From the NCBI GenBank assembly GCA_001661515.1, contig LUVW01000019.1, forward strand, positions 248,001-312,000: DNA of 64,000 nt, written 5' to 3'. A program made the position numbers and the translations under genes. How positions within the stretch are numbered: position 1 is the stretch's first letter; the number at the start of each line of letters is the position of its first letter. The notes below the pieces were generated by a model. It searched no databases and was not told the origin of the DNA. It worked only from the letters and a program-made list of their open reading frames with translations. The stretch comes from Capniomyces stellatus. Lineage: Eukaryota; Kickxellomycota; Harpellomycetes; Harpellales; Legeriomycetaceae. Below, piece after piece: positions 36,856-46,500 of this stretch.

Positions 36856-38817
36856 ATGATTGACGCAACAGGAACAGCCGGTGGTAGTGGCGATGGAGCT
36901 AATGAGAAGATAAATGAGCGCGAGCAGGCAGAAGCAGAACATAATTCTATCAAAGAGATTTTGGAAGCTATAAATGACAAAACACGACGGCATAGCAACG
37001 AGGAGAATGAGGAGGAAAAAGAGTCGATAAGTTTGAGTAATGAAAACAATTTTGAAAAGGAACTCAAGAGAGAGTACAATACCCGGATCAATAACCTGGC
37101 GAAGAAAAGTAGCAGAAAATTCCTTACTGATGTACATGTTAAAAAAGAGCACAGAAATGACGGATTTAGAGGAATATTGAGAAAAGGCATTCCCAGCAAT
37201 ACAGGAAATCATAGCAGAGCAAGACTGAGTAGCTATAGAAGTCGGGTTGAACGTACAAGCGAATTGAAAGCGTCGCCTAGTAGCAGATTCGTAAACATGT
37301 TCAGAGAGTATCAAAAGGAGAGAGGTTTGGCTAAGCAAGAGTACAGTTTCGACGGGATCCGAGATGGTTTTACTGAGATTAGTGAAAAGAAATTGCAAGC
37401 GGGGGGAGGACCAGGGGCGCTAAGTGATGAAGATAGACGCGTTATGTTTTATTCATTGGTGTACGGGTGTATTTATGGCAAGGATATATTTGAGCTGAAT
37501 TATTTGGGGCACAACATTATAGAGATTATCGAATCATTGCAAAACGACAGCAAATTGGGATTAGAAGCTGTAGATAGAGGTCAGTGCAATGGCGATAGTG
37601 ACAATGGCGAGGCAGCAAATAAAGATCGCGACAAAATAATGTCAAGTGATTATAAAGACGCAATAATAGATGAAGCTGCGAGTTTAGGGGAGGGGAGGAG
37701 AAAGAATGTCATTTTAGCCTCACAGACAGAAATGAAGGCAAACGCGGAGAATAAAAACGCATTCTGGATAGATATAATCGACCCCACCGAGGAGGAGCTG
37801 GGATATATAGGGAATATGTTTATGCTCCACAAACTAACGGTGGAAAATATAATAGAAGTGGATTCGAGCGTAGATAAAATTTCAGTTTTCCCAGAGTACC
37901 TGTACTCAAACTTTAGGATAATGGATATAAATGTTGATGAGGAAAGCACAAACACGGATGTTTACGACAGCTTTGTCAATACGCCATTCTCGTTGGTTTT
38001 AAAGCGAACAAGTTTGCTGACATTTCGGGAATCGTCGTCTACTACACATCGAGATATGCTATTAGCACATTTAAAGGAGATAGAGAACGATGGCATGCTG
38101 AACCTGATAAACTTGGAATATATAGTTTATAGGTTGGTGGGGCAGATACTAGACGGGATGATGAAATCGACTCGTGTTTTGGAAAGCGATGTCTATAAAA
38201 TCGATGCGCTGGTTTCTTCAGAAGCAGTGATTGAGAAAAACGAAATGGCAAAAAGGAACGGGCTTGCACGGCGAATGACATTACTGGCGTTCAGGAATCT
38301 GCAAGCGAAGCCGCACGTACTTAGAGTTATGAAGCGGGAGTTGGAAAAGCGCATGGGTGATGATTTTAACAATATAACAGAGATTGAGAATTTAGAGGAT
38401 GTTGACCTGTATGGAGTTTCAATGGGCAGAGATAGTGTAATGTACGGGATGAAGTCATTAGCAGAGTACGTGGACAACATGTTGGTTTTATGTGCGCACT
38501 GCGAGTTTGTTTTGTCGCAGGCCTTTGTTCATTACATGGACAACTTGGCTGTAGACTCGGTGGAGTCTGAGCAAAAACTGTCCATTTACCTGCAAAAGTG
38601 GATCCAGTTTACAGGTATTTCCTCAATTCCGACTTTGATCTATGGGTGCTTTAGTATCAACACAAAAATTCCGTTTCAATCGGATAGTGAAGACCCTATA
38701 GAGGCAAGTGCAAATTCCCGTCTTATACCGGTGTTTACGATTGCTGCTATTTCATATTTTTTGGCTTTTATTGCGTTTTTGGTCACTCGTAGAGGAACTT
38801 TGAGGGTGGAGCGCTAA
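36856..38817 (+). CDS. CorA-like (Alr/Mnr2 family) membrane protein lacking the GMN motif
   Basis: An intronless gene of 653 residues. The cytosolic part shares landmarks with the neighbour at 32435-34900: RRVMFYSLVYGCIYGKDIFEL matches its RLMFYSPVVGTVRARDL segment, and AFWIDIIDPTEEEL matches SFFWLDILAPTPLE. The two C-terminal hydrophobic helices are about 585-600 and 622-645. Where the family has Y/W-G-M-N at the end of the first helix, this protein reads GCFSIN (597-602), keeping only the Asn. GMN is essential for Mg2+ conduction in studied CorA proteins, so this paralogue may be altered in selectivity, regulatory, or an inactive subunit. The linker (QSDSEDP) is acidic. The N-terminal 150 residues are disordered and charged. 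Identity with its neighbour looks low, so the duplication is old. Confidence 0.82.
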   Translation: MIDATGTAGGSGDGANEKINEREQAEAEHNSIKEILEAINDKTRRHSNEENEEEKESISLSNENNFEKELKREYNTRINNLAKKSSRKFLTDVHVKKEHRNDGFRGILRKGIPSNTGNHSRARLSSYRSRVERTSELKASPSSRFVNMFREYQKERGLAKQEYSFDGIRDGFTEISEKKLQAGGGPGALSDEDRRVMFYSLVYGCIYGKDIFELNYLGHNIIEIIESLQNDSKLGLEAVDRGQCNGDSDNGEAANKDRDKIMSSDYKDAIIDEAASLGEGRRKNVILASQTEMKANAENKNAFWIDIIDPTEEELGYIGNMFMLHKLTVENIIEVDSSVDKISVFPEYLYSNFRIMDINVDEESTNTDVYDSFVNTPFSLVLKRTSLLTFRESSSTTHRDMLLAHLKEIENDGMLNLINLEYIVYRLVGQILDGMMKSTRVLESDVYKIDALVSSEAVIEKNEMAKRNGLARRMTLLAFRNLQAKPHVLRVMKRELEKRMGDDFNNITEIENLEDVDLYGVSMGRDSVMYGMKSLAEYVDNMLVLCAHCEFVLSQAFVHYMDNLAVDSVESEQKLSIYLQKWIQFTGISSIPTLIYGCFSINTKIPFQSDSEDPIEASANSRLIPVFTIAAISYFLAFIAFLVTRRGTLRVER

Positions 38818-39483
38818 ATCCTTTTATTTATTTTTATTTTTGTCGTAAAATGTATATTTATTTTTCTAGTGGTATTTTTATTCTGTTATTAATAAAAAGT
38901 GTCTTGTATAATGACACCAACACGAATGAGCGTACTCAAGAAAAGTAGTGGTACATAAAAGTGGGAATCATTCCCACAACAAAAAGATAAAAGTGGGATT
39001 AGACTTAATCCAATACAAAGGTTAAAGAAAAATAAAATAAGCAAATAAGCATAAATATAAAAACATGGCATTTGAAACTGGTTGGTGTATATAGTGCACT
39101 TGTTGTGTATATACACACAAGTCATGTTATATACCAAACTTGCTAAGCCTGGGTTACTCGCTCTTCGCGTTTTTTTTTAAAGGGTGTTTTTTTTTTTGTT
39201 TTTTTTTTGTAGTTTTGTTTTTGTTTTTGTTTCTTAATTAGTCCTGGTGGTTGTATGTTTAGCAATCAGTGGAGTAGTGATATCTCTAGTAGTGGCAAAA
39301 GCAGCGGGAAAACCAAAAATACCACTACCATGGCCATTATAAAGGTCACGTATCTAATAATAAAATTTGTCATGGCAAAGCAAAAGAGGGCTCGGGGCCA
39401 ATAGTGCGTTTGTTTGTGTGAAAAAATAAATAAAATAAAAATCCAGCCCGCAAAAATCAGTACTAGGATGTTACCTGGCTCGG
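38818..39483. other. Intergenic region between convergent genes
   Basis: 3' regions of the second CorA-like gene (+) and the coiled-coil protein gene (-); long T runs at 39169-39230. No coding potential recognised. Confidence 0.55.
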
Positions 39484-41679
39484 CTAAATTTGGTAATTAC
39501 CTTCACCAATGTCATAAATGATCACAGGGTTATTGTTGGTTTTTTTGAAGCTTTGATCTAGAAAGCTGTTATTGCTATTATTATTGTTGCTATTGATGGT
39601 GCTGTTGCTGTTAACTGATGTTCTTTTGTTTAAATTGACCAAGCTCGACAAAAAGTCGTATGATTTGTTGAAGCTGCTATTGGTAGAACTGTACCTTTCA
39701 TTTCCCAGCCAGGAGTTCATGGTTTGATTTGAGCCGTTTTCAGTGTTTTGGCTTTTGTTTTGGCCAAAACCAAACCTGCTTTTGAAACTGTTGTTGTTTT
39801 GCGGGGCCGACGTTTTCAGTGAAGATTCATAGGAATTGATCAAGGAGTTTCCCTTATTTATATACGACTGCTGGTTGTTGCCGTCAAAGTCGAATCCCAT
39901 GTCAATTCCCAGATCAAACTGGATACTTTTGTCGAGGCCCAGGTCGTTGTATATACTGTCCTGGATATCCTCGCTAAACAGAGACAACGAATTCCTGTTT
40001 TGATTCTGTTGATGGAAGGTTGACGAGTTGGTGTTTTTTACGGCTTCGTTGTTCAGAATACCTAGTTTATTCATGATACTGCTGTTCCTGCTTGGCTGCA
40101 ACCCGTACTTGATATCTGTTGGGCGCGGCGGGTTGTAGTAATTGGTGCTCATCAAGTCCGTTTTATTCTTGAGTATAAAATTGTTATCCCCCAACATCCC
40201 TGGCTGGCCGGTCCTTTGGTCTTTGTTTTGGTTGGCATCCTTTTGCAAGTTTACTATCTGCATTAGCTTTTTGTTTGCCAGTGTCATGGTTTCCAGGTCG
40301 TTTTTTAGGTCTGCTATCTCGGATTTATGTTCACTGGTTAGTTTCTTGAGCCGAACCTGGTACCCGTCGATCTGGTTGCTTTTTTCCAGGTTCTTTTGCA
40401 TAAAGTACGCAATTTGGGAGTTCAGGTTTACGTTCTTTATTGACTGTATCCTGAGCTTGTTTTCTAGGTTCAGGGCCAGTCTTTTGTAAAAGCTGTCAAA
40501 TCTGACCTCGTTATTGCTGAATTTTCTCAAGTTCATTGTTATTTGGTCTAACTGAACGCCCTGGTTTCCTTCGTGCCCAATTTCAATTATCGTGTGCAAT
40601 GGGCTACCGTACCTGACTTTTTTGGTTTGTTTGTCGTTTTTAGACTTTTTCACCCCTGATTTGCTCATAATACTTGCAAGTATCCCATTTACTCTATTAA
40701 CTCTGGTACTTTTAATATCGTTCCATTGAGAATCCAGATGCAAGCTCTTTAGGTTCACTTTATTTCTGTCAAGCTCAAAGGCGTGTCTACCACCACCAAC
40801 ATAGTCAAGCTCTTCAGGTATGACCTTGTTAATTCCAGTACCATTATTTTTATCTCCAAGAACGTCGGTTCCTATTTCGATGATATGGCTGTTGGATAAA
40901 TAGTCATACGGGTCCACCTTTTTGGCTGGCAATTTTAGTTCTAGGTTGGCTTGGGTGACATCTTCATCTGTTGCCTTCATTGTGCCAAGGGTTTGTTGTG
41001 GTTTGGATTGCTCATCTCCAGGTTTGGAAAATCTGGCCTTAAAGCCGGCCGGTTCCTCAACGCAAGTATCAGGGTCATCGTAATCTACACCAGATGCTTT
41101 CAAGTCTGATTTAATACCAGATTCCAATAATTTTTCTGGTACCTGGATTCTATTTAGTCTAGAAACTCTTGATTTATTTGCTAATTTGTTTTTGTTGCTT
41201 TGACTCAAGTTCAAGTTTTTGGGACGCATTTTATGTTTGGCGGCCTTGGTCAGGTTGACCCTTTTGCCTTCATTTTTGGTGGCGCTGGTGCGATTTGAAT
41301 TGAGACTAGTTAATTTCAAAGCTTTAGAAGCCCTTTCACTGTTCCCAAGGCCAAGCTCAACACCGCTGTATGGGTTCTTGCGGTTCGGACTGGTGCGTTT
41401 AGCTGTGTTTTCGCTCTTTGGCTTTTTATTCTCGTATTTCAAAATCAAACTATGTACTTGCTCGCCACTACCAAGGTTATTTCTGGTGGATTTTTGGTCT
41501 TTTAGAGATATACTTTGTATAACTTGTTCTTTAAAGTTGTTGTACGACACCGAATCAGTGGGTGTGATGCCAGACAGAGAATCGGGATTTTCGACATTTC
41601 CGTCAGTCTGGATATGGAGTTCCTTTGTGGATCTGATGTGACCCTGCTGCAACCCCGCGTTGCTTTGCAACGTACTCAT
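39484..41679 (-). CDS. Unrecognised Asn/Ser/Lys-rich protein with a coiled coil and repeated IIEIG motifs
   Basis: An intronless open frame of 731 residues with a true ATG (41679); too long to be chance in AT-rich DNA. I do not recognise the family. Residues 1-250 are basic and low-complexity (Lys/Asn/Ser). A predicted coiled coil spans about 395-480, with regular Leu/Ile spacing in NLENKLRIQSIKNVNLNSQI and beyond. The C-terminal 240 residues are Asn/Ser-rich and probably disordered. A short hydrophobic motif recurs: SHIIEIG (264-270), HTIIEIG (362-368) and VIIYDIGEG at the very C-terminus (719-727). There is no signal peptide or transmembrane helix. The architecture suggests a cytoskeletal, polarity or scaffold protein, but that is a guess. 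Confidence 0.65.
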   Translation of the reverse strand: MSTLQSNAGLQQGHIRSTKELHIQTDGNVENPDSLSGITPTDSVSYNNFKEQVIQSISLKDQKSTRNNLGSGEQVHSLILKYENKKPKSENTAKRTSPNRKNPYSGVELGLGNSERASKALKLTSLNSNRTSATKNEGKRVNLTKAAKHKMRPKNLNLSQSNKNKLANKSRVSRLNRIQVPEKLLESGIKSDLKASGVDYDDPDTCVEEPAGFKARFSKPGDEQSKPQQTLGTMKATDEDVTQANLELKLPAKKVDPYDYLSNSHIIEIGTDVLGDKNNGTGINKVIPEELDYVGGGRHAFELDRNKVNLKSLHLDSQWNDIKSTRVNRVNGILASIMSKSGVKKSKNDKQTKKVRYGSPLHTIIEIGHEGNQGVQLDQITMNLRKFSNNEVRFDSFYKRLALNLENKLRIQSIKNVNLNSQIAYFMQKNLEKSNQIDGYQVRLKKLTSEHKSEIADLKNDLETMTLANKKLMQIVNLQKDANQNKDQRTGQPGMLGDNNFILKNKTDLMSTNYYNPPRPTDIKYGLQPSRNSSIMNKLGILNNEAVKNTNSSTFHQQNQNRNSLSLFSEDIQDSIYNDLGLDKSIQFDLGIDMGFDFDGNNQQSYINKGNSLINSYESSLKTSAPQNNNSFKSRFGFGQNKSQNTENGSNQTMNSWLGNERYSSTNSSFNKSYDFLSSLVNLNKRTSVNSNSTINSNNNNSNNSFLDQSFKKTNNNPVIIYDIGEGNYQI

Positions 41680-43430
41680 CGCAATTGGTATTTATTCTTG
41701 GTTTACACAAAATGTGCGTGAATATAATTATTAATATATTTTTTGAAAAGATGTAGTGCTAGCACAACCAATATTAAAAAAAAAACACTAGGTAAATATT
41801 GTGTGTAAACTGAGCTCTTCAAGTCAGGTATATGCGTTTCTAGTGTACAGGTTCGCCGATCTCTCAATATCTCACTAGTTGATACTTTTATTGGGTGTAT
41901 TTATATGTGTGTATGGATACAGAAAAGTATGAACGGCAAAGATTCAGTTGGAAAAGAAGAGAAGAGAAAAAGAAAAGCAGATGATCAATCAGATATTGAT
42001 TTACAATGGGGTATGCTTGTATCAAACTTTAAAAGTGGTGTTCTTTGTTTGCTTGAGCTTTGATTAAAAGTAGTGAATTCAAAATGTATAGAATATATTG
42101 TCAATGTTCAAAAGAAAAAAAGAGAGTAGTTGATGGTTGAAGCAAGGTTTTTAAAAAAAGATATATCATAGTGCTTTAAATAGAGTTGGAAAGCTAGAAT
42201 TTATCCAGATCAAAAAGATTCACCGATTTATCATTATTGCTCTTTTTTTTTTTTTTTTACTTTTCCATTCCATTCTTCAAATTTCATATTTTTCGCTCAT
42301 ACAAATTCCAAAAACACGTTGATTCCATTTTTATTTTACCCTGGGATGTATTTCCCCCATCGTTAGTGTACAAATTCCGGATATTGGTAGTAATAAGGTT
42401 CGTTATAAAACCATCAATAATAATAAAAAAGGACGCATTATTAAAGACAACTCGCTCAGTTTGGTAAAAAAAAAAAACTCACCCCTTTCTCTAATGGTGT
42501 TGAGGGACAACAAGATAACAGCGGGAAATTTTGAGGTGGTTTATGATTTAATTGGGTTTACTTGTTGAGCTTAAGTAAATATAAAACAAATCTGGATAAA
42601 CAGTATTATATAAAAGCGATGGGCGTTTTGTTTACTCGGAATGAAATATCCGTTGCTCTGAAAAAAAAGCGTATTTTCACTTTTTTTCTTTTTCAATGGA
42701 GAGTTGGTGAGTAAGGGGGAGGGGTTTCTCGATAATCCATTACAAATACCAAATACCATATAATGAGAAAAAGTCGGTGGGATGATTTGGTGTTTCTTAA
42801 GAATTGAAAGAGAAAATGGTTATTTGTTATTATTCTTGACTTTGAATAAGAGTTATTCAACTATGTGAGTGTTTATAGACCAGATGTTGTCATTTTTAGG
42901 ATGGCATAATTAAAATGATGTAATTAGGATTTATGCGGTTACGAGAAATTGATGGTTGTTTTTTTTTCTTCTGTTGATGTTGTTATTTCCGACCATGATT
43001 TGTACTCGACTAAACAAAGCTACACAAAGGAAAAATGAAAGAAAAACGGGGAAATTTAAGGTGCGAGTTGATAATTCGACATATTGTTTACTCGAATTAT
43101 ATAATAAACTGAAGAGCAAAAGAGAAAGAAAGAAAAAAAAATGAAATTAAAAGAGCGAATAGAATTTGAGTATTGGCCAAAAAAAACATCATTGGATTTG
43201 TCAAATGAATAAAGAGGTTTACTAGACAATAACGGGAACGATATATACCGTGTAACACCTGACTTTGTGTGTAATATGTAATACCGATGAAGAAGATTGA
43301 TAATAACATCGCTTAGAAAAAAAAATGGGCAAACGATTTAAACAACGGTTGAAAGTGTAGTTAAAAAGAAAGAATTTAGAAAGAAAGAAAGAAAGAAAAA
43401 AAGAAAGAAAAAGAGCAAGGAAAAAAGGCA
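41680..43430. other. Intergenic region
   Basis: About 1.75 kb upstream of the coiled-coil gene and downstream of OST48. Homopolymer T at about 42241-42258 and GAAA-type repeats at 43375-43412. Short open frames at 42237-42467 and 42931-43309 are low-complexity chance frames. Confidence 0.55.
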
Positions 43431-45545
43431 CTAGTTGGATTTATTTTTAGATTTGGTTGCTGATTTGTTGGAGGTGGAGGGTTTAATAGCGGTGGTAGTG
43501 GCGGTGGTAGCAGTGGTAGGGGCAGGGGCTTTGTTGGAGGACTTGGAGGAAGTATTTTTTGGAGTAACCAAAGACTTGTCAAATAAAAAGACCATGACGA
43601 TGAGCAGAAAACCAAGAGCCAAGTTGAAGCTGGTGGTGTAGTAAGGGTACGCCTGAGTCAAAAATCGTGGGTACTCATCATGTCCGAGCGGATGGATGCC
43701 AATAACGTCAACAACGTCAATGTAAGTCAACCCGGGACGCTTGTAGTTGACGTTGAATTTGAAGACACCATACTTGTCGGGAACATTGAAGTCTAGGGAG
43801 TAGTTGGCGGATGTTTTGTCGGTTTCTGAGGCACCCAAATTGACAAGCGATTTTCTGATGTAAGGATCGAGCATGATTAGCTGGAGCTGAACAGCATCGG
43901 TTTTAGGGGCAATAAATGGAACCCACTTTGAGTTTTTGTATTCGGAAATGAGGATGGAGTAGGTGGCTTTGTCTCCAACTCTATAGTGTTCTGGGCGTGT
44001 TTGCTCGTTGAATTTGTGGTGGCTGAAAGAGTTGGCTTTGATGACACCTTTCTTCTGGTACACCCAGTCCACAATCTCTGCTGCAAAGTTTTTGTTTCCA
44101 CTGGTTTCGCTCCTAAACAACAACAGAACATAAAAAAATAAAAATAAAATAAAATAAAAATGGTGAGATATAGTTATTGGCAGTTGGTGATGAAGATGAG
44201 AAAAGTGTTGTCAACTGTTACAGTAAACATCCAACACAGTGTGGTAAGGGTTAAGGATTAAACCTGGGAGGGTGTATATATATAAGGTGCAGTTTATTCG
44301 CATCTTCAATGACGTACCTTATGGTGATTCCTTTGTTGTTTACAAAGTGGATTTTAGATGAAAAGAACGAGTCTGTCAGCATAACAGCGCTTCCAAAAAA
44401 GGCTGCTCTGGCGTTGTTTCGGGCCTGGAAAACACTGACCAGGTTCAAGTTGGAAGCTGCAAGTGGTTCGCCATTGGAATTTGTGTCAACGCCGTCAGAG
44501 TTGGCGTCAAAAGTAGAGGTTGAAATTGAGCCCTTGACAACCGGGATGACAAAGGGGGTGTCTACGCTGGTTTGGTGGCCGATTCCGTTGAACAGGATGT
44601 TTTTGGACGCTTTGTAGTTTGAAATGATGTATCCATTGTCTAGAATGTTGTTTGCAACAAAGAGCGCCTTGTCCGTGTTGTTTTTTTCGAGTTGCACGTT
44701 CATGTAGTCAATCACTTTTTTGCCCGAGTTTTGGAAATGTACTCCAAATTGTGCTGCGAGACGCGAGTTGAACTTTGAAATTCTTTGGTCTGCTGTCATG
44801 ATCAAGTTTCCACCAGCACCAACAAAGTCTAAAAAGTGTTGTCCGCTTAATCCGTTTCCATACTCTTGATAACAGAACCAAGTAATGGGTGAATAGTACA
44901 GTAGCCAATTATTATATATATATATTGTTAGTTTCCGTTATTTCCTTTTTTCAGCCCATTTTTTTATTCTATTTTGATAATAAATGCCGTGATAGGCACT
45001 GTTTGAAACTTACTTTTGCAATTTGGACATAGAATAAATGCATGGTCATAGTTTTTAACTCCGAATTTCAAAAACTCAATATCGGTATCTGTGTTGGTTT
45101 TGATTGTGACTTGGTGCTTTTCATCTATTTATTGTTGTAATAATAAAGATCATGTTAACAGAAACAGTGTGCTTTTGTCACCAATAGGCTTGACATTGTA
45201 GCTTTGCGTGTTGTTTTTAAATAAAAAGTGTATAAATCAAGACAAGATGGAACGGGGTTAATATGAACAACGTTCATATAGAACTGTAACCGAAAGGAAA
45301 AGAAAGGAAAGGAAATCAAATGAAAAGAAAAATACACACTTACTTTTTAGAATTTCAAATAGCTGAGAGTATTCTGATTGCTTTTCCAAAGATGGCAAGA
45401 TGACAAGGACCGAGTTTGAGTTGTTTACGTTTGCAAGTTTGAGTTCAGTTTCAGATGATGCCGATGTCGATGCCGATGCTGATGTTGAGGATAAGCAACT
45501 TGTTAGTATAACAAGGGCAGTTGCCAAGCTATACTTTAACTTCAT
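43431..45545 (-). CDS. WBP1: OST48/WBP1 subunit of the oligosaccharyltransferase complex
   Basis: Four exons (45545-45344, 45124-45014, 44864-44318, 44112-43431) encode 513 residues. A signal peptide (about 1-25) precedes the luminal domain. Family landmarks include SVLVILP, the NLIMTAD turn, VFQARNNARAAFFGSAVMLTDSFF (motif begins in exon 3), SHHKF, WVPF, DKYGVFKFNVNYKRPG, YPYYTTSFNLALGFL, and one transmembrane helix at about 447-464. OST transfers the preassembled glycan to Asn in nascent ER proteins; OST48/Wbp1 is a structural subunit. The cytosolic tail (465-513) is longer than usual, Thr/Ala/Lys/Ser-rich, and ends in KNKSN, which fits a K-x-K-x-x ER-retrieval signal. All junctions preserve frame; the third acceptor follows ATCAAG, which lacks a good pyrimidine tract and is the least certain. 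Confidence 0.9.
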
Positions 45546-46199
45546 TTCTAGTATTCAGGTTTTCTAGTATTCAAGTTGAGTTTGCTTTTGTAAATCTATT
45601 TTAACCTTCTTTTATTTATTATTTTCTTTCTTTCTCCCTTTGCTTTTATTATTTAAAAAGAGTAAAGGCCTTGTTGTTGTTGCAAAAGCTGTTGCTTTGT
45701 ATGCTGTATCTATTTGATGTTTAAATATATGTATATTCCTCGACAATTAAATCGATAGAGAAATAAAAGAAGGAAAAAAAAAAAGCTGGTACAAAAAGCT
45801 TTGGGCATTAACAGGTTAAACTCTAGAAATAATGAAAGGGAAATAAGGAAGAAAAAAAAAAGCTAAAACAAAGTAAATAAAAAAGAGTAAAGATTTGGTC
45901 TTTTTTGTTTTTATTATCGTTTCTTGTGTTTATTATTGGTTGATTCAAATCATCAAATAATGTTCCCGCCTTGTTGTATTATTATTACTGGAAAAAAAAT
46001 CACCTCCGCCCATTAACTCTAGAATTCTTTTAGGCTGAAAATAAAATAAAGTAAAATAAAATAAAATAAACAAATAAAATAAAACAAATAAAAAAGAGAT
46101 AAATTGTAAATAATGAATTGGAACCAAAAATAAAATAAAATAAAATAATAGTGAAAATGATGGTTTACATCCGAAAATAATTTGTCAATGAAGGAGAAA

Positions 46200-46237
46200 G
46201 GAAGGTGAAAGGAAGGTGAAAGGAAGGTGAAAGGAAG
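46200..46237. repeat. 11-bp tandem repeat, about 3.5 copies
   Basis: Three perfect copies of GGAAGGTGAAA (46200-46232) plus a partial fourth, in a purine-only strand. Confidence 0.85.
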
Positions 46238-46433
46238 AAAGAAGTTTAATCAAAAAATTAATGTGGCATCAAGATACTCTTATACATTTAAAAAGTAAAA
46301 TATAGTTGTCTTATATTCGGAGTTTGGTAGTTTGCTGACACTGTCCAAGATCAGTAAAGTTTATAAAAGACAAAAGAAAAGTAAAAGTAAAAGTAAAAAC
46401 AATATACTGATTAGAAAAGTAGATGAAATAAAT

Positions 46434-46483
46434 GGGGGGGGGGGGGGNNNNNNNNNNNNNNNNNNNNNNGGGGGGGGGGGGGG
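46434..46483. repeat. Poly-G tract interrupted by a 22-base N gap
   Basis: G14, then N (46448-46469), then G14. It lies 17 bases beyond the EMC1 stop codon. The real length is unknown; both flanks are G, so the gap is probably an unresolved poly-G. Confidence 0.95.
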
Positions 46484-46500
46484 ATGGTGGTAAGTGGCAG

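Larger units (their letters stand above)
45546..46500. other. Repeat-rich intergenic region
   Basis: Between two minus-strand genes (EMC1 downstream end and OST48 promoter). It holds AAAAT-type microsatellites (46040-46145), an 11-bp tandem repeat (46200-46237) and a G homopolymer with a gap (46434-46483). No gene supported. Confidence 0.6.
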
